Assembly (NCBI GenBank): GCA_905211955.1
Contig: CAJMCT010000070.1
Coordinates: 1 to 5,430, forward strand
Source of the DNA: an uncultured Eubacteriales bacterium
Lineage (GTDB): Bacteria > Bacillota > Clostridia > Christensenellales > Borkfalkiaceae
Direction: 5' to 3'
Length of the DNA stretch: 5,430 bases
Part shown: piece after piece, positions 1 to 5,147 of the stretch
Layout: the number at the start of each line of letters is the position of its first letter
Position numbering within the stretch: the stretch's first letter is position 1
Notes under the pieces: generated by a model
Databases searched by the model: none
Seen by the model: the letters and a program-made list of their open reading frames with translations, nothing else
What the model was told of the DNA's origin: nothing
Program-made: the position numbers and the translations under genes

Positions 1-30
1 ATTTAAAAAATTTTTAAAAAAGTAGTGAAA
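1..30. promoter_or_regulatory. A/T tract upstream of the transporter promoter (possible UP element)
   Basis: The first 21 bases are pure A and T and include an AT-only dyad (TTTAAAAA, A, TTTTTAAA at 2-18). The tract lies about 40 to 70 bases upstream of the predicted transcription start near base 71, where UP elements that contact the RNA polymerase alpha subunit are found. It could equally be the trailing end of an upstream intergenic region. The evidence is position and composition only. Confidence 0.3.
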
Positions 31-33
31 AAT

Positions 34-51
34 ACTTTACAAAACTAAAGT
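34..51. promoter_or_regulatory. Putative operator copy 1, ACTTTA-N6-TAAAGT, covering the -35 box
   Basis: This is a perfect 6+6 dyad (ACTTTA and TAAAGT with a 6-base centre) lying across the -35 hexamer. The same dyad recurs 37 bases downstream. Flanking bases also match between the copies, with about 21 identities over 29 aligned positions (30-58 against 67-95). Its size and symmetry suit a dimeric helix-turn-helix protein, which here would block polymerase. The binding protein is unknown. Confidence 0.55.
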
Positions 52-64
52 GATGAAGTATAAT
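36..64 (+). promoter_or_regulatory. Sigma-A type promoter of the amino-acid ABC transporter operon
   Basis: The -35 box TTTACA (36-41) matches TTGACA at five of six positions, and the -10 box TATAAT (59-64) is a perfect consensus. They are separated by exactly 17 bases. Transcription should start near base 71, giving a leader of about 57 nt before the first ATG. The near-consensus quality predicts a strong promoter that would need repression, which fits the two dyads that flank it. Confidence 0.85.
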
Positions 65-70
65 ACAAGT

Positions 71-88
71 ACTTTAACACGATAAAGT
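71..88. promoter_or_regulatory. Putative operator copy 2, ACTTTA-N6-TAAAGT, at the transcription start
   Basis: This second copy of the dyad begins at the predicted transcription start. The outer bases extend the pairing to 68-75 with 84-91, with one G-T wobble, so the transcript could also form an 8-bp leader hairpin. Because both copies share the arms but not the centre, a DNA operator is more likely than an RNA element. The pair brackets the promoter, with centres near -29 and +9. Confidence 0.55.
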
Positions 89-127
89 GCTAAAGACAAA
101 TAGGAAATAATTTATAGGAGAACTATT

Positions 128-904
128 ATGAAGAAAATTTTCACCCTTATCCTTACCGTTATCATGGCGGTAGCATGTTGTTTAGGTCTTACCGCTTGCG
201 GAGAAGAAGAAACCACTTTAGCTGATGGAAAACTTACGATCGGTTACACCATTTATGCACCGATGAACTATTTTGACGAAAATAACGACAACAAGTTCGT
301 TGGATTTGATACTGAACTTGCTGAAGCGTTCTGTAAAATTATTGGCGTAGAAGCAGACTTTGTTGAAATCGAATGGGATAACAAGTTTACTGATTTGAAA
401 TCAAAGAATATTGATTGCATTTGGAATGGTATGACAATAACAGAAGAAGCAAAAGAAAAGTGTGCAGTGTCTGCTGCATATTTAGAAAACAAACAAGTAG
501 TTGTATGTAAAGCAGAAAATGCTTCTAAGTATACCGATATTAATTCTCTCAGCAACGCAGCAAGTATTGCGTATGAAAAAGGCTCTGCAGGTAACAGTGT
601 TGCTACTGATTTAGGTCTTGATAGCAAGGGTGTAGAAGTTACTGCACAAAAAGATGCTTTAATGGAAGTAGCAAGCGGTGCTTCTGAAATTGCACTCATC
701 GATATCACTATGGCAAGAGTATTAACAGGTGAAGGCACTAGCTATGAAAACTTAGTTTTCGTTGATGTTGGTTGTGAAGTTGAAGAATTTGGTGTTGCTT
801 TTAGAAAGGCAGATGAAGGCTTAGCAAAAGCATTTGACATCTTTGTAGCAACTTGCCAAATGACTGGCGAATACGATATGTTAATGGCAAAATATTTCGC
901 ATAA
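128..904 (+). CDS. Polar amino-acid ABC transporter, substrate-binding lipoprotein (SBP_bac_3 family)
   Basis: This is the extracytoplasmic receptor that captures an amino acid and delivers it to the permease encoded next. The 258-residue protein has a lipoprotein signal peptide: basic MKK, a hydrophobic core, and an LTAC lipobox at residues 21-24. Cys24 should be lipidated to anchor it to the outer face of the membrane. The mature part shows the family-3 pattern: GKLTIGYT near residue 34, GFDTELAEAF near 59-68, WNGMTIT at 99-105, a KGSAGNSVA loop in the hinge region, and an ALIDITMA strand with the usual Asp. The Arg that normally follows TxE in this family and binds the ligand carboxylate is Ala108 here. 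The start is supported by AGGAG (116-120) seven bases before the ATG. Alanine codons are almost all GCA or GCT, unlike the downstream protease gene, consistent with high expression. The substrate cannot be read from the sequence. Confidence 0.93.
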   Translation: MKKIFTLILTVIMAVACCLGLTACGEEETTLADGKLTIGYTIYAPMNYFDENNDNKFVGFDTELAEAFCKIIGVEADFVEIEWDNKFTDLKSKNIDCIWNGMTITEEAKEKCAVSAAYLENKQVVVCKAENASKYTDINSLSNAASIAYEKGSAGNSVATDLGLDSKGVEVTAQKDALMEVASGASEIALIDITMARVLTGEGTSYENLVFVDVGCEVEEFGVAFRKADEGLAKAFDIFVATCQMTGEYDMLMAKYFA

Positions 905-915
905 GAAGATAAAAA

Positions 916-1557
916 ATGTTTTTAGATGTTACTTTAGACCTTTTAGAAGGTTTTGGAACAACTTGCTTAATATTTATAACGACATTAGTCCTTGCGATTC
1001 CGCTTGGACTAATGATTGCGTTTGGAGCAATGAGTAGGCTTAAGGTTTTACGCGGAACAATGAGAGTAATTATATGGATAGTTAGGGGAACGCCTTTAAT
1101 GCTCCAGGTAATTATAATTTTCTATGTGCCGGGTTTAATGTTTAATTTACCTTTATTGCCAAGAATGATTGCTGTAATTGTGGCTTTTGTTATAAATTAT
1201 GCTTGTTATTTTGCGGAAATATTTAGGGGTGGTATACAGAGTATATCCAAAGGGCAATATGAAGCCGGTCAAGTATTGGGTATGACGCAGAGTCAAATTT
1301 TTTCAAAAGTCATATTGCTACAAGTTATAAAACGTATTGTAGCCCCAATGAGCAACGAAATTATAACACTTGTTAAAGATACTTCGCTTGCAAGAGTTAT
1401 CGTGGTAGTTGAAATTCTTAAAAAAGCACAAGACTGGGCAGCAAAAGGTATAATTTGGCCGACTTTCTATACTGGTGTATATTATTTAATATTCGTTGGC
1501 TTGCTAACCATATTGTTTGGCAAAATTGAAAAGAAATTATCATATTTTAGGGTGTAA
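916..1557 (+). CDS. Polar amino-acid ABC transporter, permease (HisM/GlnP-type)
   Basis: This is the membrane subunit that forms the translocation path, probably as a homodimer because only one permease gene is present. The 213-residue protein has hydrophobic segments at about 14-37, 51-72, 84-100 and 188-205, and more amphipathic stretches between. Family landmarks are RGTP (57-60), EIFRGGI (101-107) and the cytoplasmic EAA loop, EAGQVLG (116-122), which docks onto the ATPase. Length is normal for this family. The gene begins 11 bases after the binding-protein stop. Its ribosome site is poor (GAAGAT, no AGGAG), so translation may depend on ribosomes arriving from the upstream gene. That would keep the permease below the level of the receptor, as usual in such importers. 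Confidence 0.94.
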   Translation: MFLDVTLDLLEGFGTTCLIFITTLVLAIPLGLMIAFGAMSRLKVLRGTMRVIIWIVRGTPLMLQVIIIFYVPGLMFNLPLLPRMIAVIVAFVINYACYFAEIFRGGIQSISKGQYEAGQVLGMTQSQIFSKVILLQVIKRIVAPMSNEIITLVKDTSLARVIVVVEILKKAQDWAAKGIIWPTFYTGVYYLIFVGLLTILFGKIEKKLSYFRV

Positions 1558-1560
1558 TAT

Positions 1561-2424
1561 ATGGAATTTTTAAAGATAAGCAACGTTTATAAGAATTTTG
1601 AGAAAACGGAAGTATTGAAGGACGTTTCAATCAATGTACAAAAGGGACAGGTTGTTTCTATTATAGGTCCTTCCGGCAGTGGTAAATCTACACTTTTAAG
1701 AATTATCAACTTCTTAGAAACGGCGGATAGTGGAAAAATGGTTTTAGACGGCGAAGTTTTGTTTGAAGGTGGCAAAGAAAAAAAGGACGACGAAATGACT
1801 TTAAGAAACAAACGTCTAAACTTTGGGCTTGTGTTTCAATCTTTTAACCTTTTCCCTCAATACAACGTTTTACATAACGTCACTCTCGCTCCATCGCTAC
1901 TATTAAAAGATGAATTAAAGGGATATAAAAAAGAATTAAAATTAAGGGTAAAGAATAAAGAGATTACTCGTAAAGACGCGAAGCAATTATTTTTAGCAAA
2001 AAAGCAAGACGGAAAGGAACGCATAGAAAAAGAAGCGTACGAACTTTTAGAAAAGACAGGGCTTACCGAAAAGGCAGAAGCATATCCTTGCGAGCTTTCG
2101 GGTGGACAATGTCAACGTGTTGCAATTGCGAGAGCGCTTGCGCTAAAACCCAAGGTTTTATGCTTTGACGAACCTACTTCGGCACTCGATCCCGAACTTA
2201 CGGGCGAAGTATTAAAGGTTATTCGCTCTCTTAAAGGTGAAGATAGAACAATGATAATCGTCACGCACGAAATGGGCTTTGCAAAAAAAGTTTCGGATAA
2301 AGTGGTGTTCCTTTTCGACGGTGTGGTTGAAGAAGAAGGCTCACCCAAAAAGGTTTTCGATAATCCTAAGTCCGAAAAACTTGCACAATTTTTGTCAAGT
2401 GTATCTCAAAAGGATGGTGAATAA
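1561..2424 (+). CDS. Polar amino-acid ABC transporter, ATP-binding protein (GlnQ/HisP-type, with insertion)
   Basis: This cytoplasmic ATPase powers import by the permease encoded just upstream. Motifs appear in order: Walker A GPSGSGKST (36-44), Q-loop Gln93 in VFQSFNLFP, signature LSGGQ (179-183), Walker B VLCFDE (199-204), D-loop SALD (207-210) and switch His236. All catalytic residues are present, so it should be active. At 287 residues it is about 45 longer than the roughly 240 usual for GlnQ. The excess is mostly a Lys/Glu-rich stretch at about 115-158, in the helical subdomain between the Q-loop and the signature. Residue 184, right after LSGGQ, is Cys where most relatives have Gln. The start is supported by AGGGTG (1549-1554) six bases before the ATG, overlapping the end of the permease gene; only three bases separate the two genes. 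Confidence 0.95.
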   Translation: MEFLKISNVYKNFEKTEVLKDVSINVQKGQVVSIIGPSGSGKSTLLRIINFLETADSGKMVLDGEVLFEGGKEKKDDEMTLRNKRLNFGLVFQSFNLFPQYNVLHNVTLAPSLLLKDELKGYKKELKLRVKNKEITRKDAKQLFLAKKQDGKERIEKEAYELLEKTGLTEKAEAYPCELSGGQCQRVAIARALALKPKVLCFDEPTSALDPELTGEVLKVIRSLKGEDRTMIIVTHEMGFAKKVSDKVVFLFDGVVEEEGSPKKVFDNPKSEKLAQFLSSVSQKDGE

Positions 2425-2426
2425 AA

Positions 2427-2708
2427 ATGTCTAATGATATGAAAGGGGCGCATTTAGAACTGTACAAAGTGATATTATCACTAAAAAGCGAAGAAGATTG
2501 CAAAATCTTCTTTGAAGATTTATGCACGATGAAAGAACTTGATTCTATGGCACAAAGAATTCAGTCGGCAAAACTACTTTTAAAGGGTGAAACTTACGAA
2601 AAGATTATTGCTAAAACGGAAATATCTTCAGCAACGTTATCAAGAGTTTCAAGGTGTGTAAAGTACGGCGAAGGCTACAAAAAAATATTAGGAGAAAACC
2701 GTGATTAA
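2427..2708 (+). CDS. yerC: TrpR-superfamily regulator, YerC/YecD type
   Basis: This is a 93-residue helical DNA-binding protein. The segment from Gln43 to Gly81 reads like the TrpR helix-turn-helix core, with LLLKGETYEKI before the helix-turn-helix and SSATLSRVSRCVKYG (67-81) as its recognition half. The N-terminal pattern ILSLKSEEDC...FFEDLCT matches what I recall of Bacillus subtilis YerC, which also has ATISRVKRC and YG at the end. Against E. coli TrpR, Arg44 and Arg73 line up with the tryptophan-contacting Arg54 and Arg84, but Val74 replaces Gly85, so tryptophan binding is doubtful. The gene starts two bases after the ATPase stop, with GGTGA (2416-2420) as ribosome site, and is the last gene of the operon. 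A role in controlling the transporter is inferred from position. The family's ligand and regulon are not known to me. Confidence 0.9.
   Translation: MSNDMKGAHLELYKVILSLKSEEDCKIFFEDLCTMKELDSMAQRIQSAKLLLKGETYEKIIAKTEISSATLSRVSRCVKYGEGYKKILGENRD
2489..2514 (+). repeat. Inverted repeat with GCAA loop inside the yerC-like gene
   Basis: The sequence AAGAAGATT (2491-2499), GCAA (2500-2503), AATCTTCTT (2504-2512) is a perfect 9-bp stem. A G-T wobble and a C-G pair outside it extend the stem to 11 bp. The loop GCAA belongs to the stable GNRA class. It falls about 62 bases into the coding region, over codons for EEDCKIFFED, a part of the protein that is conserved in the family. No T-run follows, so it is not a terminator. 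It could be an mRNA stability or processing element, or a coincidence of coding. Confidence 0.4.
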
Positions 2709-2730
2709 CTTCACGGTTTTTATTTTTTTT
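2695..2730 (+). terminator. Intrinsic terminator of the transporter operon, overlapping the yerC-like stop codon
   Basis: A perfect 10-bp stem pairs AAAACCGTGA (2695-2704) with TCACGGTTTT (2711-2720) around a 6-base loop. T-rich sequence follows, including eight consecutive Ts at 2723-2730. The stem begins inside the last codons of the regulator gene, and its stop codon TAA (2706-2708) sits in the loop. It separates the transporter operon from the PucR-type operon. Confidence 0.92.
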
Positions 2731-2746
2731 GTCGAAAGGGGGTAGG

Positions 2747-2758
2747 TTTTACGTAAAA
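2747..2758. promoter_or_regulatory. 12-bp palindrome TTTTACGTAAAA upstream of the PucR-type promoter
   Basis: This is a perfect palindrome centred about 57 bases before the predicted transcription start near 2809, and 15 bases upstream of the -35 box. That is a usual position for an activator or autoregulatory site. The next gene encodes a helix-turn-helix regulator that might bind it. No second copy is present in the window, so the assignment is tentative. Confidence 0.35.
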
Positions 2759-2773
2759 TTATTAAAAAAATCA

Positions 2774-2802
2774 TTGAAATTAAAGGTAAAATATATTATA
2801 CT
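2774..2802 (+). promoter_or_regulatory. Sigma-A type promoter of the PucR-type regulator and protease operon
   Basis: The -35 box TTGAAA (2774-2779) and the -10 box TATACT (2797-2802) each differ from consensus at one position and are 17 bases apart. Transcription is expected to start near 2809, giving a leader of about 30 nt. It lies after the upstream terminator, so this operon is transcribed independently of the transporter. Confidence 0.8.
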
Positions 2803-2839
2803 AATTAAGTCGATTGTTCCTAAAAAGGTTTAACGCAAG

Positions 2840-3847
2840 ATGGATATTGAAATAAAAAGTTTTATAAACTTAATAAAAGAAAAGACGGGGATAAGCGTTG
2901 AATTAGAAGAAGCGCCCGTTTTAGGTATTGCCAAAGAAAATCCGTTTGTAGACGGAAGTTTGGGCAAGACCTTTTTTAGCGTTAAAGTTAAAAACGAAAG
3001 CCTTTGTTTTTCAATTTTAGGGGCAAGTGAAGTTGAGAAAACTTACGCAAACCTTATTTTAGAACTTGCCGAAAGTAGTTTATATAAGGAAGTTGAACTA
3101 ACCTTTTCGGAATTCTATAAAGGCGCGCTTTACGGCGAGTTATCTAACGTAAAACTAAGAAAATACGTAAGCAAGTTCGGTATTCCCGAAACGCCTTGCT
3201 ACGTTATGATTTTAACCTGCGAAAAGGGAAATCTTTCTGATGCCGAAAGCGTTATCGATAACTATGGCGAAAGTCAAAACGACGTTTTAGTACAAATCGA
3301 AAAGGGTAGAATTGCGCTTGTAAAATTTGTGGACGATAAAACACGCGATTATCGTTCTTCGAGAGAGTACGCTGAATTTTTAGTTCAAACGGTGTATGAA
3401 GAAACGGGTGTAGATTTAAGCGTTGCAATCGGTGGAACGGTTGATAACGTTTACAGTTTATCCAAGTCTTGCGGGCAAGCGTTTGCAGTTTTAAGAATGA
3501 CAAACGACGTGTCTTTACGCGGTAAGATACACGCATATAACGAATACACGCTCTTTAAGATTTTAGAAGATATTCCAAAGCACAAAACGGGCGAGTATTT
3601 AGACGCGTTATTAACCCCTTCTTCAAGAGAGATATTTGCCGACAAAGAACTATTAGAAACTGCCGAAGAATTTTTAGAAAACAGTCTTAACATCTCCGAA
3701 ACGGCAAGAAAACTATACTTACATAGAAATACTTTGACTTATAGGCTTGAAAAAATCGAAAAGGGAACGGGGCTTGATATAAGAAAGTTTTCTGACGCAG
3801 TCACGTTTAGAATAATGTGGGCTTTAAGCGTATTTTTGAATAAATAA
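2840..3847 (+). CDS. PucR/CdaR-type transcriptional regulator (C-terminal HTH_30)
   Basis: This 335-residue protein is probably a ligand-responsive DNA-binding regulator. The C-terminal domain (about 270-335) is the clearest part: a long helix, then ISETARKLYLHRNTLTYRLEKI at about 285-306 with the HRNT signature (295-298) of PucR-family helix-turn-helix domains. The middle (about 118-255), with VAIGGTV near 195-201 and a following helical LSKSCGQAFAVL segment, resembles the degenerate GGDEF-like domain of CdaR-type regulators. The first roughly 90 residues are not a domain I can name. The stretch LCFSILGASEVEKTYANL faintly recalls the end of the sugar-diacid recognition domain, but this is weak. 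The ribosome site is AAAAGG (2823-2828), 11 bases from the ATG. The gene has its own promoter and leads the protease gene by 14 bases, so it may control that operon. Its effector is unknown. Confidence 0.85.
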   Translation: MDIEIKSFINLIKEKTGISVELEEAPVLGIAKENPFVDGSLGKTFFSVKVKNESLCFSILGASEVEKTYANLILELAESSLYKEVELTFSEFYKGALYGELSNVKLRKYVSKFGIPETPCYVMILTCEKGNLSDAESVIDNYGESQNDVLVQIEKGRIALVKFVDDKTRDYRSSREYAEFLVQTVYEETGVDLSVAIGGTVDNVYSLSKSCGQAFAVLRMTNDVSLRGKIHAYNEYTLFKILEDIPKHKTGEYLDALLTPSSREIFADKELLETAEEFLENSLNISETARKLYLHRNTLTYRLEKIEKGTGLDIRKFSDAVTFRIMWALSVFLNK

Positions 3848-3861
3848 TTTTTGGGGAATTT

Positions 3862-5145
3862 ATGAAAATTCAAGAAAGACCAAAACTAAAGAAAATCATT
3901 GCGGTTGTCGTGGGAGTTCTACTGATAACCGCGTCCTTTTTTTGCGGTTTTTTCATTAAAGACTGTATAAACGGCAGAGATATTTTATCCAACAACGAGA
4001 TTTTAAATTACCTAAACGAATACGGTGTTTTCAACACGGATACTTTAGAACTTGAAAAGTTTTCGGTAAGCGAAATAACAAGGTCTTTCGTTGAAAACCT
4101 AAACGATGATTACGCACACTACTACACCAAAGAAGAATATGAAAAGATAAAAGACAACGCGGACGGCGAGTATGAAGACGTAGGGATAAGCGTTTTTGCC
4201 GATACGTTCAAGGTTTATAAAGTTGATATAAATTCGCCCGCGTATCACGCCGGTGTTTTAGAAAACGATATTGTAAAAAGCGCCGAGTATAATGGCAAAA
4301 TAAAGACGTTTAGTAAGCAGGGCGATTTTAAGGATTTTGTTAAAGAAATTCCTGAAAACGTAGAGTTTAATTTAGTGATAGAAAGAAAAGGGTCTCTAAA
4401 GAGACTAAAACTTTCTAAGCGAGATTTTATCTTGACTTACGTTTATTACCAAGATAGTGAAAAAGCGCTTGCGTATTTGAGCGATGGCGACAAAATAAAG
4501 TTAACTGAAACGGATAAAAGGGTAGAAGAAATACCTAATGACACCGCATACGTTAGTTTACGTCAGTTTGAAGGAGATTGTGCTAGTCAATTAGAAAACG
4601 TTTTAGAATACGCGGTAGAAAACGGAAAGACTAAACTTATTTTTGATTTAAGATTTAACGGTGGCGGATACATGACGGCTTTAGAAGACGTCTCCTCTAT
4701 TATGATAAACGTCAAAGAAAATTCTTCTTCCGTAATAACCTATTCTATGAACGCAAAGGGCGAGTATACCCCGTATACCGCTTCAAGAAGCGGATACGTT
4801 AGCGGAATAGAAAAGATTTCCGTATTAGCAAACGAATACACCGCTTCGGCATCAGAGTGTTTAATCGGTGCAATGCTTTACTATAAAAACGGCTTTGATG
4901 AAAGCAGATTAATTATAGAAAATTCTTCGCTTTTGGACGGCAAAGCCAAAACTTACGGAAAGGGAATTATGCAAACCACCTTTCCGTTATCAGATGGCGG
5001 AGCGCTAAAACTTACCACAGCGATAATTTATCAGCCTGACAAAACCACGTGTATTCACAAGTCGGGCATTACCGCAAGCGGACAAAACGCCCTACTACGA
5101 GAAGACGGCAATGCAATACTTCGAGCAAAGCAAGTGCTTGCATAA
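3862..5145 (+). CDS. Membrane-anchored S41 family serine peptidase (CtpA-like) with PDZ domain
   Basis: This is a 427-residue carboxy-terminal-processing-type protease that should act outside the membrane. A basic N-terminus and one hydrophobic segment (12-32) form a signal anchor. An N-terminal helical region follows, ending in LNDDYAHYYTKEEY near 87-100, then a PDZ domain (about 105-190, starting with DVGISVF and containing SPAYHAGVLENDIV). The catalytic part has FDLRFNGGG (261-269), SASASE-type TASASE (327-332) and YGKGIMQ (365-371). By family comparison the nucleophile is Ser329 and the general base Lys367. Both are present, so activity is expected, but they are 38 residues apart against 25 in Prc and CtpB, owing to extra residues between about 342 and 364. 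The ribosome site is GGGGAA (3853-3858) close to the ATG. It is co-transcribed with the upstream regulator. Its substrate is unknown. Confidence 0.9.
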   Translation: MKIQERPKLKKIIAVVVGVLLITASFFCGFFIKDCINGRDILSNNEILNYLNEYGVFNTDTLELEKFSVSEITRSFVENLNDDYAHYYTKEEYEKIKDNADGEYEDVGISVFADTFKVYKVDINSPAYHAGVLENDIVKSAEYNGKIKTFSKQGDFKDFVKEIPENVEFNLVIERKGSLKRLKLSKRDFILTYVYYQDSEKALAYLSDGDKIKLTETDKRVEEIPNDTAYVSLRQFEGDCASQLENVLEYAVENGKTKLIFDLRFNGGGYMTALEDVSSIMINVKENSSSVITYSMNAKGEYTPYTASRSGYVSGIEKISVLANEYTASASECLIGAMLYYKNGFDESRLIIENSSLLDGKAKTYGKGIMQTTFPLSDGGALKLTTAIIYQPDKTTCIHKSGITASGQNALLREDGNAILRAKQVLA

Positions 5146-5147
5146 AT

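Noticed and set aside
71..127. A T-box, riboswitch or tryptophan attenuator in the leader of the transporter operon
   Set aside because: The predicted leader is only about 57 nt, has no terminator hairpin and no leader peptide, and its only structure is the operator-like dyad.
268..738. Long minus-strand open frame of 156 codons opposite the binding-protein gene
   Set aside because: It lies entirely within the well-supported binding-protein gene on the other strand, and its translation shows no recognisable domain.
2427..2708. Calling the small regulator a true tryptophan repressor (trpR)
   Set aside because: The sequence pattern fits the YerC/YecD branch better, Val74 replaces the glycine next to the tryptophan-contacting arginine, and no tryptophan synthesis gene is nearby.
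2735..2743. Strong Shine-Dalgarno-like run AAAGGGGGT after the first terminator
   Set aside because: No ATG, GTG or TTG lies at a workable distance downstream, and it precedes the predicted transcription start of the next operon.
3252..3693. Two overlapping minus-strand open frames within the PucR-type gene
   Set aside because: They overlap each other and a gene with clear domain motifs, and their translations are low in recognisable features.
4391..4406. Small inverted repeat GGTCTC-TAAA-GAGACT in the protease gene
   Set aside because: The stem is short, lies mid-gene, has no T-run, and is of a size expected by chance.
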